From Phycisphaerales bacterium (GTDB lineage: Bacteria; Planctomycetota; Phycisphaerae; Phycisphaerales; UBA1924): 52,367 bases of DNA. Made by a program: the position numbers and the translations under genes. This document shows positions 1 to 8,726 of the stretch, in pieces. Position 1 is the stretch's first letter, and each line of letters begins with the position of its first letter. The notes under the pieces are model-generated. The model saw nothing but the letters and a program-made list of their open reading frames with translations. It did no database searches and was not told the DNA's origin. The stretch covers positions 1-52,367 of the forward strand of contig JADLBU010000032.1 in the NCBI GenBank assembly GCA_020847535.1. Direction: 5' to 3'.

Positions 1-57
1 GATGACCTGCTCGATCGCGGCCCTCTTGAACTCGTCGGAATAGACCTTCCGTCCCAT
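1..57 (-). CDS. IS3-family transposase OrfA, N-terminal fragment
   Basis: The first 19 residues, MGRKVYSDEFKRAAIEQVI, match the N-terminal helix-turn-helix of IS3/IS911-type OrfA proteins, which bind the ends of the element. The gene runs off the left edge of the window. The ATG at 57 has a strong ribosome binding site, AAGGAG at 65-70, 7 bases upstream. The call rests on one short motif, but that motif is characteristic of the family. Confidence 0.7.
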   Translation of the reverse strand, partial: MGRKVYSDEFKRAAIEQVI

Positions 58-107
58 CGCGACACTCCTTGGCCCCGGCAGTTGTAGCCGCGGGCAGGTT
101 GTGTCAA
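1..107 (-). mobile_element. Left end of a putative IS3-like insertion sequence
   Basis: Upstream of the orfA start the minus strand reads TTGACACAACC near 97-107. IS3-type termini commonly begin with TG, so the end may lie at about 106. The same bases offer a TTGACA -35 box, with TACAAC 15 bases on as a weak -10. The other end and the target duplication are outside the window, so the boundary is a guess. Confidence 0.35.
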
Positions 108-123
108 CGGAATCTGGGATGGA

Positions 124-729
124 TCAGGTTCCCGCGTCAATGGTCGGAACCGCGTGATTATTCGACTCCGACATACACAGAGAGTTCGGATCGTTGATGG
201 GAAAACCCGCGTAGACCTCGAACTGGGTATCGGAGTGGTCTTCCAGCCAGTTGAGGATCAGGCACGCGAGCTCCTCGCGCTTCCACTGGGCCATCGGCCA
301 CCACTGTGAGGCGGGGAAATTCTCCGTCCGCACGCTTCCTGCCGGTAGGTTGAGGACGATGCGCCGGTACCCTGAGTCGTAGGCGTCGGTAATCCTGATG
401 CTCAGAGCGTCGAACGGATCGACGCTGTCCCCATCGTCGTAGGTTCCGTAATCCTGGTCATACCACCATCCCTGCACCGCGGCGTAGTTGCCGCCCAACC
501 CGGAGCAGTAGCCTCCGGTGCGGAAGGTGATCACCGCCGCGGGCAGGCGGTTGGGTTTCCAGAGCAAGTCGCCCGGAACCCAGGTGCCGCTCTGAAGGTA
601 CGGGATGTTGGTGCACTCGATCGCCGTGATCTCGCACCCCTCCTCTTCCGGCTGAGGGATCCGTGCGGATGCGATCGCTGCGAACGACGCGAGCGCAGTG
701 ATAACGACACATGCTACGCGATGCTTCAT
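124..729 (-). CDS. Secreted protein, short or truncated paralogue of the 7164 gene
   Basis: The product is about 201 residues with a signal peptide, MKHRVACVVITALASFAAIASA. I start it at 729 because GGAGG lies at 736-740. The longer reading frame back to 777 adds 16 unlikely residues. The mature part matches the N-terminal third of the 7164-8657 product: IPYLQ, a PNRLP segment, GGYC/GSYC, a 'gyRRivLnlPAGSV' block and an 'EvYagFP' block. The middle and the C-terminal dockerin of that paralogue are missing. The stop lies only about 17 bases from the probable IS end, so the gene was probably cut by the insertion. A natural short form cannot be excluded. The molecular function is unknown. Base composition is balanced, unlike the genes from 1820 on. 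Confidence 0.7.
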   Translation of the reverse strand: MKHRVACVVITALASFAAIASARIPQPEEEGCEITAIECTNIPYLQSGTWVPGDLLWKPNRLPAAVITFRTGGYCSGLGGNYAAVQGWWYDQDYGTYDDGDSVDPFDALSIRITDAYDSGYRRIVLNLPAGSVRTENFPASQWWPMAQWKREELACLILNWLEDHSDTQFEVYAGFPINDPNSLCMSESNNHAVPTIDAGT

Positions 730-841
730 GAGGAACCTCCACAACCATGCGCCGATACATCTGCGTATCGACCGCATGGTCCACGCACCGAAGATCGCCG
801 CGATAACCGCCGCACTGAGCGGCGGCTCACGCCGATCTCGG

Positions 842-1522
842 TCAGCTTCGATGTCGCCGGGAACTCAGGCCCAACCCACACACACACACGCCCGCGCCGA
901 CACCAGGCCCCGGAACCGGGATCTGAATGGGCACGTTGGCTTCGGTTTCATACGCCCACATCACCGGCCAGGCGTACTCGGTGAAGTAGATCCACCCGTA
1001 GTGCCACTGGTTGTCGGCCGACATGACGCGCACTCCGACGTACGCCGGATCGCCAATCGCCGGCGTCCCCTCGTCGAGGCTGAAACTGAAGGGAAGATGG
1101 AAGAAGTATGGTGCCCCCCATCGCCAACTGGCCGCACTCGTCACCATTTCTCCCGACTGATAGTCGCGCACAGGAAAAGAAGCGACTTGGCTATCATCCC
1201 ATGGCAGTATTACCAGATCGTCCGTCCGGGCAATCTGAACACCCGCCTCACCAACAAGCTGCCTGATCGCAGGTTCATCGCTGGACCAGTTGGGGAAATA
1301 CCACTTGGCGAGGGTTCCCGGCCTCTGCTCCCCGCTCTGTGTCGGCGGCTGCGTAATGTCTAGGAAGGTTCCCGGATAGTCGGTTCCAAAGTCATGAATA
1401 CCAAGCTGCCAGAAGAATGTCCCATCTGAGTTGTCATAGACCACTACCGCCGCGCCCGCCTGCGCAATGACGCCCGCCAGCAGTGTTGCACACATCGCGC
1501 TTCGGACCGCTCCACTGGTCAT
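842..1522 (-). CDS. PEP-CTERM-like exported protein (paralogue of the 8727 gene)
   Basis: The product is 226 residues. It has a signal peptide, ending near AQAGA, then AVVVYDNSDGTFFW. It matches the 8727-9431 product along its whole length: D(N)xDGTF, 'TxLDItqPPtQsGE', 'sGexvdSaxdWr', 'LPFSF', 'WaYETxxNxPIQIP'. The tail PVPGPG, a short hydrophobic stretch and RRHR form a variant PEP-CTERM sorting signal, which in planctomycetes is handled by an exosortase-type system. No exosortase lies in the window. GGGAGC precedes the ATG. The gene lies 112 bases upstream of the 124-729 gene on the same strand and may share its transcript. Function unknown; surface location is inferred from the tail. Confidence 0.75.
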   Translation of the reverse strand: MTSGAVRSAMCATLLAGVIAQAGAAVVVYDNSDGTFFWQLGIHDFGTDYPGTFLDITQPPTQSGEQRPGTLAKWYFPNWSSDEPAIRQLVGEAGVQIARTDDLVILPWDDSQVASFPVRDYQSGEMVTSAASWRWGAPYFFHLPFSFSLDEGTPAIGDPAYVGVRVMSADNQWHYGWIYFTEYAWPVMWAYETEANVPIQIPVPGPGVGAGVCVCGLGLSSRRHRS

Positions 1523-1579
1523 GGCGATGCTCCCATCGCGAACGGGGCGAGAACCCCTTCCCTCTTCTTTACGCTAAAT

Positions 1580-1593
1580 CCCCCCCCCCCCCC
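1580..1593. repeat. Homopolymer tract of 14 C
   Basis: A run of 14 C on the + strand (14 G in the sense of the 842-1522 gene) lies 58-71 bases upstream of that gene's start, where a promoter would be. The rest of the 1523-1819 gap shows no gene and no convincing promoter. The tract length could vary by slippage or be a sequencing error. Confidence 0.9.
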
Positions 1594-1819
1594 AGGTTGC
1601 AACCCAATCCGCCAATTTGGAAGACTTTGACCGAAATTCAAGGGCAATCAGCAAGATACTGCGCTGCGCACGAGGATAGATCGCCACCCCTATCCCGCTG
1701 GCAGCCAGCCCCCCACCTAGAAAGCCTCGCTAACCCCCGCTTAACTGCACAGGGAATCACCCCGCACGCAACCGCGCTTCTCGTTCTTTCAAGGCGCGCT
1801 TTGCTGCTTTGGGCGTCGC

Positions 1820-2941
1820 TCAAGCCGCACTAAACCGCACCGGCCGCCTCACCAGATCGTTCGCAATCTTCCAAGGCGCAGCCAGCCGCCACCGCTCCAT
1901 GTTCCCCGACCACCGCTCCGCCGCATCGATCATCGGCCCCGGGCTCATCGTCCCGATCACCAGCATCTCCGGGTCATCCGTCGCATCCACCTCGCGCACA
2001 CCGATCTCCGCGAGCGCCTCGCGCACCACCCACGCGTTCTTCCCCGCCTCCACGATCGCCGCCGTGTGGAACGGGCACCCCCGATGCTCCGCGTGCAGCG
2101 CCTCGACCGCGTGCGCCTTCCCGGTGAACCGCTCGTACAGCTCGCTCGACAACGGTGTCCGCTTCTGCCCACGGATCGTTCGCCGTAGCTCCACCAGCCC
2201 CCGCGACAACCCAACCAGCGAGTTCTCCTTCACCGCGATCCGCCGGTACCGGCTCCGAACCTCGCGCAACTCCTCCCGCCGGTGCTCCTCGGGCGCATAC
2301 CGCTGCACCACCCACCCGTTGTTCCGCACCAGCCGCTGCAGGATCACATCCATGTTCCGGTTCGACACGTCCTTGGCATGATCAACCCGGAACGCCGGAT
2401 CAAACTCCACCCGGTACCCCGCCAAGAGCAGCCGCGCTGCCAGGTCGTACTCCTCGACGTAGTAGTTGAACGCCCGGTCGTACCCCCCAAGCTCCAGGAA
2501 CGCCCCCCGCCGGATCGCCACCCCGCACCCGATGAAAACCTCGGGAAGCCCCCCCACCTCGCGCGTCCCCAGCCGCGGCAGCCGGATGTCCGCCATCACC
2601 GCCCCAACCTCAGCGCCCCGCCCGCACAACGCCGCCAGGAACCGGGTATCCACAGGATGCGAGTCGTCATCCAGCATCACGATCCAGTCCGATGACGGAT
2701 CGCTCGCCTCCACCCCCGCGTTCCGCGCTGCCGCACCCTCGTTCTCACTGCGCAGGATCAACCGAACCGGCACGCCCGAAGCCAGCACCTTCGGCGCCAC
2801 CGGCTTGGTCTGCGAAGCGTTATCAACGACCACCACCTCCGCCCCGCCCACGCTCGCATGGTCACCCAATGCGGCGATCGCCTCAAGGGTCGCCGTCAGT
2901 CGATCCGGCCGGTCACGGGTTGGCAGCACGTAGCTGATCAT
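1820..2941 (-). CDS. Glycosyltransferase family 2
   Basis: This 373-residue protein has the GT-A fold signature of family 2 transferases. The N-terminus ISYVLPTRDRPDRL is the nucleotide-sugar entry strand, VVVVDNAS lies near residues 36-43, and the metal-binding DxD equivalent is LDDDS at about 90-94. A 'GcGvaIRRgaFLElGGYDraF' acceptor-loop region follows, then an E-rich helix. There is no membrane segment, so it is probably a cytoplasmic enzyme adding a sugar to a surface polysaccharide or glycoprotein. The sugar cannot be told from sequence. It is followed on the other side by a second GT2 gene in the same direction. No clear Shine-Dalgarno precedes the ATG. Confidence 0.88.
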   Translation of the reverse strand: MISYVLPTRDRPDRLTATLEAIAALGDHASVGGAEVVVVDNASQTKPVAPKVLASGVPVRLILRSENEGAAARNAGVEASDPSSDWIVMLDDDSHPVDTRFLAALCGRGAEVGAVMADIRLPRLGTREVGGLPEVFIGCGVAIRRGAFLELGGYDRAFNYYVEEYDLAARLLLAGYRVEFDPAFRVDHAKDVSNRNMDVILQRLVRNNGWVVQRYAPEEHRREELREVRSRYRRIAVKENSLVGLSRGLVELRRTIRGQKRTPLSSELYERFTGKAHAVEALHAEHRGCPFHTAAIVEAGKNAWVVREALAEIGVREVDATDDPEMLVIGTMSPGPMIDAAERWSGNMERWRLAAPWKIANDLVRRPVRFSAA

Positions 2942-3107
2942 TCACAGTTTTCTTCGATCCCCAACCATCAAGGATCGTCACATCCCGGCGATTCCGATCG
3001 CTTTGGGGCCTTCGCCGCAGCTCGCCCCCTTCCGCCAAGGGCGGGCAGCATACCAACCCGCCTCAACCGCGGGGCATTCACTCCCCCAACGGCATATCGG
3101 CAACTTG

Positions 3108-4370
3108 TCACCCGGAGTTTTCGCCCGGGTTCACGCCATAGATCCGGCGCATGTTCACCCCCCGCGCCCGGGCACTCTCCCCAGATGCCCAGATCTCCCC
3201 CTCGAAACCATCGCTCGAAATCAGCACCCACTCCCCCGCCTTCAGCACATCCGGCCCAGCCACCACGAACTCACCCCGCCGCTGACCGCTCGCCGCATCA
3301 TCCACGATCCCCGCAATCGGCATCCCCAGCTCCGCCCGGCGCTCCAGCAGCCACCGCGTGTGCCGACCAGCCCCCCACAACCAAACCCGTGACGCCCCAG
3401 CCTCCGCAATCGCTCTCGCCACCTCCCGAACCCGCGCCATCCGACACACCTCCTGCACATCCCCAGCCCGACCCCCACGCCTGCCACCCTCCCATTCCAG
3501 CCACAGCCGAGCGATCAACCCCGCCACACTCGGCCCCGACTCCCGCAGCACCCGCTCGATCCGCTCAACCCCATCCCCTCCCCGCTCCCCGCCGATCACG
3601 GGCGCGATCCCCGCCGCCAGCTCCGCCAACTCCCGCGAACCCGCCGGTAGTGGGGGTAAACCCGACCACGCCCGCACCAGCGAGTTCGCCGCCGTCAGCG
3701 CCTGCTCCTTGACCGATTCCTCCCGCCCCCCGGCATGCCGAGAGTGATACTCGTACAGCACCTCCCGCACGGCTGCGATCGGATACCTCGCCGACAGCCT
3801 TAGCCACAGGTCATAGTCCTGCGCTCGCCGGCACATGTGGTCATACCCCCCCACCTCCAGCACCATCGACTTCCGCAGCATCATCGACCCATGCGCCAGC
3901 GGATTGCCCAACAGCAACCTCCACCGCATCTGCCCCGCATCCCCCGGCACTTCCATCCGCACCCGCCGGCCCGAAGACTCCACCGTCTCCCACCCGCTCC
4001 CCACCGCCGCAACCTCCGAATTGCTCTTCATGAACTCGTACTGGATCCGCAGCCGGTCCGGATGCGACCAGTCATCCGCATCCATCCGCGCCACCAGGTC
4101 GCACCCCGCCTCTCGCAGCCCCTCGTTGATCGCCGCCGCCAGGTTCCCCTCATCCAGCTCAATGACCCGCGCCCGTCGCTCGCTCCCCGCCAACCGCTCC
4201 AGTTCCGCCAGCGTCCCCTCATCCGACCCGTTCGCGATCAGCAGGATTTCGATTTGACCCAGGCTCTGCGCACAGATGCTCCCAAACGCCCGCCGCAGCG
4301 CAGCGATATCCCCCGCCCGATGAACAGGCATCGCCACGCACACCAGCGGCATCTGTGAAGTCTCGGACAC
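3108..4370 (-). CDS. Glycosyltransferase family 2 with C-terminal Rossmann-like domain
   Basis: The first 220 residues or so are a family 2 transferase: VCVAMPVHR at 10-18, LLIANGSDEG, and MDADDWSHPDRL at 96-107 as the DxD site. A 'Ns..AavGSGWE' strand and 'LaHGSMMLRKS' acceptor region follow. From about residue 327 a separate module begins, VWLWGAGRHTRWLLERR, a glycine-rich nucleotide-binding-like turn, then 'GIVDD'. Such tails occur on some bacterial GT2 enzymes, but their role is unclear. The frame opens with GTG at 4370; ATG at 4352 is an equally good start. It shares its direction with the 1820 gene and probably works in the same glycan pathway. Confidence 0.85.
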   Translation of the reverse strand: MSETSQMPLVCVAMPVHRAGDIAALRRAFGSICAQSLGQIEILLIANGSDEGTLAELERLAGSERRARVIELDEGNLAAAINEGLREAGCDLVARMDADDWSHPDRLRIQYEFMKSNSEVAAVGSGWETVESSGRRVRMEVPGDAGQMRWRLLLGNPLAHGSMMLRKSMVLEVGGYDHMCRRAQDYDLWLRLSARYPIAAVREVLYEYHSRHAGGREESVKEQALTAANSLVRAWSGLPPLPAGSRELAELAAGIAPVIGGERGGDGVERIERVLRESGPSVAGLIARLWLEWEGGRRGGRAGDVQEVCRMARVREVARAIAEAGASRVWLWGAGRHTRWLLERRAELGMPIAGIVDDAASGQRRGEFVVAGPDVLKAGEWVLISSDGFEGEIWASGESARARGVNMRRIYGVNPGENSG

Positions 4371-4438
4371 TCACAGCAAGATCGGCTTGCCGGCGCCGCT
4401 TCCGGTCAATTTGTCGAAGGATCCGCGATCAAACCCGC

Positions 4439-5131
4439 TCAGCCCCGCGTGCGCGTCATCCGCCGCACCGATCCATCCGGAGACCCGATCAGCACCTCAT
4501 CGGCCTCATCCAGGAACAGCCCGTGGTCGATGACCCCCGGCGTCGAGTCCAACTCATCGGCCAGTTCCTCGATGTTCCGGTCCCCGATCATGCAGTCAAG
4601 AACCAGATGCCCATCCCCCGTCAGGAACAACTGCCCATCCAGGTTCCGACGCACCACGCCGATCAGCCCGATGTCGCGCAGGTGCGACCGGACCGCCGAC
4701 AGCCCGAACATCGGGATCACCACCGGCAGCGCTGAACGCTTGCCCAGCACATCCACCAGCTTGTTCTCATCGGCGATGTAGATCCGCCGCTCCGCCGCGT
4801 GAGCCACCAGGCGCTGACGCAGCACCGCCCCGTGCTGGCCCTTGAGCATCCGCAGTTGCCCATCGATCTCATCCGCCCCGTCGATCAGGATGTCCACCTT
4901 CTCGACCAGCGTGAAGTCCAGCAGGTTCAGCCGCTGCGAACGCGCCACCGTCTCGGTCGCATGGCTCGACGCCACGCACCGCACATCCAGCGACTCATCC
5001 TTCACGCGCTCCGCCAGCGCGATGATCGCACGCGATGCCGTGCGCCCGGCGCCCAAGCCCACTAGCATCCCGGACTGCACCTCGGCAACCGCCGCCTCGG
5101 CCAACGGATCAGCCAGTTTCGGTTCGCTCAC
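4439..5131 (-). CDS. rpiA: Ribose-5-phosphate isomerase A-like protein, active site altered
   Basis: The 230-residue product aligns with RpiA over its length. RpiA interconverts ribose-5-phosphate and ribulose-5-phosphate in the pentose phosphate pathway. Visible landmarks are DGADEID, ADENKLVDVLGK, 'LPVVIPMF', 'TGDGHLVLDC', 'PGVIDHGLF' and a C-terminal GSPDG. Two canonical sites differ: the phosphate loop GTGST is GAGRT, and the KGGGAALTREK segment is KGQHGAVLRQR, which puts Gln where E. coli RpiA has the catalytic Glu103. I start at GTG 5131 because GAGGGG lies just upstream and the length then fits the family. An ATG at 5179 would add 16 residues. Isomerase activity is therefore likely but not certain. 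Confidence 0.78.
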   Translation of the reverse strand: MSEPKLADPLAEAAVAEVQSGMLVGLGAGRTASRAIIALAERVKDESLDVRCVASSHATETVARSQRLNLLDFTLVEKVDILIDGADEIDGQLRMLKGQHGAVLRQRLVAHAAERRIYIADENKLVDVLGKRSALPVVIPMFGLSAVRSHLRDIGLIGVVRRNLDGQLFLTGDGHLVLDCMIGDRNIEELADELDSTPGVIDHGLFLDEADEVLIGSPDGSVRRMTRTRG

Positions 5132-5316
5132 GGTCAATCCCCTCAATGCCGATGTCTCGGCTCCGACCCGATATCCCATAGCTCACACACTCTCACATAT
5201 GCACCGGTCGCCCAGCTCGCCTGCTTGCTCTCGCCGGCATGCGATCACTCGCGGCAACCTTGCCCAAAACATTAGCCTGCATCAGGGGACGCGCACGGGC
5301 GAACCCTCCACTTTGA

Positions 5317-6849
5317 TTATTCCCCGAATCGGATCCCCTGGGCGAGCGCCAGCTCACTTCCATAATTGATCGCCACCGTCTGACGCCTCATGTACGCCTT
5401 CCAGGAATCCGATCCGCTCTCCCGACCGCCACCCGTATCCTTCTCACCCCCGAACGCCCCGCCGATCTCCGCTCCGCTCGTCCCGAGGTTCACGTACGCC
5501 AGCCCGCAGTCGCTCCCCGACCCGCTGGTCGCAAGGAACGCCTCGCTTGTACGCACGCTGTCAGTAAATATCGCCGAACTCAGCCCCTGCTCCACCGAGT
5601 TGTGAAGCGCCAACGCCTCCTCCAGCGTCCGATAGCTGAACACGTACAGGATCGGCGCGAACGTCTCCTCCATCGCGATCGGAAGCACGTTGCTCCCCGG
5701 TGCCCGCACGATCGCCGGCATCACGTAGTTCCCCTTCGACATCCCCGCCGCCCTCTCCCCACCGATAAGGACTGTTCCCCCCTCCTCCTTCGCGCGGCGG
5801 ATTGCGGTGAAATACCCCTCCACCGCCGCCGGCGTGATCAGCGGCCCCACCAGCGTCTTCTCGCTCAAGGGATCCCCGATCGAGATCTGCTTGTACGCAT
5901 TCACCAGCCGCTTGGTCAGCTCCTCAACCACCGACTCGTGCGCGATCAATCGCCGCGTCGTCGTGCAGCGTTGCCCCGCCGTCCCCACCGCCGCGAACAG
6001 AATGCTCTTGGCCGCAAGGTCGATGTCCGCATCCTTGTGCACGATCACCGCGTTGTTGCCGCCAAGCTCCAGCAGCGTCCGACCCAATCGCCGCGCCACG
6101 ATCTCGCCCACGCGCTTGCCCATCCGGCACGATCCGGTCGCCGAGATCAGCGGCACGCGCCTATCCGCAACCAGCCGCTCCCCGACCTCCTGGTCCGTCC
6201 CGATGATGAGTTGGAACACCCCGCGATGGCCCATCGAAGAAGCCACGCGCTCGGCAATCTCATTGCTCGCGATCGCCGTCAACGGCGCCAACAAGCTCGG
6301 CTTCCAGATCGTCACATCCCCGCACACCGCGGCGAGCATCGAGTTCCACGCCCACACCGCGTTCGGGAAATTGAACGCGCTGATCACACCCACCAGCCCC
6401 AACGGCAGCCACTGCTCATACAACCTGTGCTTGGCCCGCTCGCTCGCCAGCACCGGTCCCGAAAGCGTCCGCGACAACCCCACCGCGTAGTCCGCGATGT
6501 CGATCGTCTCCTGCACCTCCCCCAACCCCTCCTGCAGGATCTTCCCGACCTCCAGCGTCACCAGCGCTCCAAGCGCCTCCTTGTGCTTCCTGAACTCATC
6601 CCCGATCGCCCTTACCACCTGCCCCCGCACCGGCGCCGGCACCTCCCGCCACCGCTTGAACGCTTCCTGCGATTCGGCGATGACCTTCTCATACGCCGCC
6701 GCATCATCCAGCCGGATCCCAGCGATCGCCTCCCCGTTCGCAGGGTTGGTCACAACAACCTGCCCCGGCGTCCCAGGCTTCAGCCCCGCGCCAGTAACAA
6801 CCCGCGGATGCCGATCCAGCCCCAACCGCTCCAGTACCTTCATGCTCAT
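5317..6849 (-). CDS. Aldehyde dehydrogenase, ALDH7 (piperideine-6-carboxylate / aminoadipate semialdehyde) type
   Basis: About 510 residues, the normal ALDH7 length. The NAD-binding and catalytic landmarks are FNFPNAVWAWN, TIWKPS, ELGGNNAVIV with the catalytic Glu near 260, and GTAGQRCTTTRRL with the catalytic Cys near 295. The C-terminal GTSGAEIGGAFGGEKDTGGG and 'SWKAYMRRQTVAINYG' are typical of the antiquitin/AmaB group, which oxidises alpha-aminoadipate semialdehyde in lysine catabolism. Substrate assignment comes from family resemblance only. Two ATGs, 6849 and 6843, are close together. The ORF extends to 6912 but the extra residues look non-coding. No lysine pathway partner lies nearby. 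Confidence 0.88.
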   Translation of the reverse strand: MSMKVLERLGLDRHPRVVTGAGLKPGTPGQVVVTNPANGEAIAGIRLDDAAAYEKVIAESQEAFKRWREVPAPVRGQVVRAIGDEFRKHKEALGALVTLEVGKILQEGLGEVQETIDIADYAVGLSRTLSGPVLASERAKHRLYEQWLPLGLVGVISAFNFPNAVWAWNSMLAAVCGDVTIWKPSLLAPLTAIASNEIAERVASSMGHRGVFQLIIGTDQEVGERLVADRRVPLISATGSCRMGKRVGEIVARRLGRTLLELGGNNAVIVHKDADIDLAAKSILFAAVGTAGQRCTTTRRLIAHESVVEELTKRLVNAYKQISIGDPLSEKTLVGPLITPAAVEGYFTAIRRAKEEGGTVLIGGERAAGMSKGNYVMPAIVRAPGSNVLPIAMEETFAPILYVFSYRTLEEALALHNSVEQGLSSAIFTDSVRTSEAFLATSGSGSDCGLAYVNLGTSGAEIGGAFGGEKDTGGGRESGSDSWKAYMRRQTVAINYGSELALAQGIRFGE

Positions 6850-7163
6850 GGCGAACTGTAGCGATCCCTCCAAGCTGGCGGCATCGGGCTCTGCCCCACC
6901 GATTCGCCACACTCATATCTACCCTTGAACAACCCGCATCTTCTTTTGCAACCCGGACGATCACGCATCGGTATCGGTAGTTGTCACTCGCGGTGGTCTT
7001 CCGCGAGCTCGACAGGTCTGTCCGATCAAAGGGGGGTGCCTTCCAATCTTGAACCAGCCCAACTGCTTCTTCGCGAGCACTCATCCATCGCATCGATGAA
7101 CCAACGAGTCAGCCCCGGGGTCGCGTTCGTGGCTCCGCGCGCCAGCTCATGTGGAGGGTCCCC
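6850..7163. other. Divergent intergenic region with a hairpin
   Basis: No gene is visible. The region separates the leftward ALDH gene from the rightward 7164 gene and so should hold promoters for both, but I see no convincing -35/-10 pair. A 7-bp perfect inverted repeat, CTCGCGG (6987-6993) and CCGCGAG (7001-7007), with a 7-base loop, is the only structured element. Composition here changes from strongly C-rich to balanced. Confidence 0.5.
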
Positions 7164-8657
7164 ATGAATCGTCCCACCATCTCCCGAGCCTGCATCGCAC
7201 TGTGCTCTCTCCTCCCCGCGCCGCTCGCCCTCGGCCAGCAATGCGCCATCCCCCACAGCCCATGCGATGGCATCCCGTACTTGCAGCCCAACACGACATG
7301 GATCGTCAACCCGGATTGGTCGCCCAACCGCCTCCCGGGCGTCGTCTTCATGCTTTACAACGGCAGCTACTGCACCAACATCAACGAATCCAACTATCGC
7401 GGCCTCAACGAGTACTGGTGCGACCCAATCGACGATCCCAACTGCGCCCTCGAAAACGGTCTCACGGGCATCGAAGTCCTCCAGGCCCACCTGAACGATG
7501 CCTGGGCCGCCGGTTTCCGACGCTTCATTCTGTACGCACCCGCCGGATCGGTGTGGGGCGGGAAGCTGTCCAATGGTTCCGATGCGGGACAGGAGTTTCT
7601 CACCAGCTCGCAGTGGGCGACAATGCCCGAGGATAAGTGGGACGAGCTGGCGGCCGTCATTGGGGAGTGGCTCGACCAGCGCCCCGAAACCTGGTTCGAG
7701 ATCTACGGCTCGTTCCCCACGATGAACAACCCGACCACCCGCTGCCTGGGCCCAAGCATGGGCTACCCCGCCAACTATTTCCCCTACGACACCGTGCAGG
7801 CGACCGCGAACTGCCCCTCGGGTGCCAAGATCGCCGGCTGCCCCTACGCCGCGTGCGAGGTCCACTCCCCATCCCCGTTCAGCCTCACCGATGTCTGCAC
7901 GTTCGATTCAACCATCAAGCCCTGGCAGGATCTCGGGATCAAGCGCTACTGGCTGGATTCGGCCGCTCAGATCTCGCCCAACAATTTCTACGGCGACTTC
8001 ATCGAGCTCGCCTACTGCCCCCTGTATCGCGGCGGTCCCGGCACGCCCCACTTCCTGGGAATGGAGTCGATCCCGTCGGTTGATCTCGGCGGAGGTCCGC
8101 AAGGGCCCGGGGCAGTTGACATGACTCGGGCGACCCAAGCCCCTGCCATCGCGTTCCCAAACGTGCTCATCGACCGCGATCCAAACAAGAATTGGGATGT
8201 ATCGTCTTTCGCTATCTCCACCGAACTTGCGGTCGTGCTTGACTACGCCCAGCCGTATATGGCCACCGGCACGATCCCAGGCGTCTTAGACTGGTCTCAG
8301 CGCGGCTTCGTGCCCTACGTGGTGAACCCCGAGAAGTCCGAGTCTAAGAAGGTTATGGAGCGTATAAAGCGAATCTACGACTTCGGGATTATTCAGCGCG
8401 GCGACTTCAACGGCGACGGCGTGGTCAACTCTCAAGACCTCACGGACTTCACCACTCAGTACAACTGCCACAACGGCCTCACCAGCGGATGCAACTACGC
8501 CCACGGCGACATGGATCAGGACAACGATGTCGACATCCGCGACCACCAGAAATTTACGGGCTACTACTTCATGCCTGGCAGCCTTGACTTGGGTCCATGC
8601 ACCGATGCGGAAGCTTTGGACGCGCTCACCCGCAGCGAAGAGCCCGGCTGTCCATAG
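7164..8657 (+). CDS. Secreted protein with C-terminal dockerin-like domain, function unknown
   Basis: The start at 7164 follows GGAGG and opens a signal peptide, MNRPTISRACIALCSLLPAP...ALGQQ; the product is about 497 residues. The body is rich in Trp, Tyr and paired Cys, with blocks such as 'FRRFILYAPAGSV' and 'GIKRYWLDSA' that suggest a beta/alpha barrel. I do not recognise a catalytic signature. Residues about 411-480 contain GDFNGDGVVNSQDL and GDMDQDNDVDIRDH, two EF-hand-like Ca-binding loops as in type I dockerins. In planctomycetes such domains are common on secreted proteins, with no known cohesin partner here. The 124-729 gene is a paralogue of its N-terminal third. The next gene, 69 bases on, is a PEP-CTERM-like protein. 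Confidence 0.75.
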   Translation: MNRPTISRACIALCSLLPAPLALGQQCAIPHSPCDGIPYLQPNTTWIVNPDWSPNRLPGVVFMLYNGSYCTNINESNYRGLNEYWCDPIDDPNCALENGLTGIEVLQAHLNDAWAAGFRRFILYAPAGSVWGGKLSNGSDAGQEFLTSSQWATMPEDKWDELAAVIGEWLDQRPETWFEIYGSFPTMNNPTTRCLGPSMGYPANYFPYDTVQATANCPSGAKIAGCPYAACEVHSPSPFSLTDVCTFDSTIKPWQDLGIKRYWLDSAAQISPNNFYGDFIELAYCPLYRGGPGTPHFLGMESIPSVDLGGGPQGPGAVDMTRATQAPAIAFPNVLIDRDPNKNWDVSSFAISTELAVVLDYAQPYMATGTIPGVLDWSQRGFVPYVVNPEKSESKKVMERIKRIYDFGIIQRGDFNGDGVVNSQDLTDFTTQYNCHNGLTSGCNYAHGDMDQDNDVDIRDHQKFTGYYFMPGSLDLGPCTDAEALDALTRSEEPGCP

Positions 8658-8726
8658 TTTCTCTCAGTATCTGCTTGCATTTTCGGCAGGGATGTGTCAG
8701 TCTTGATGGTTCACGCGGAGTGTCAT

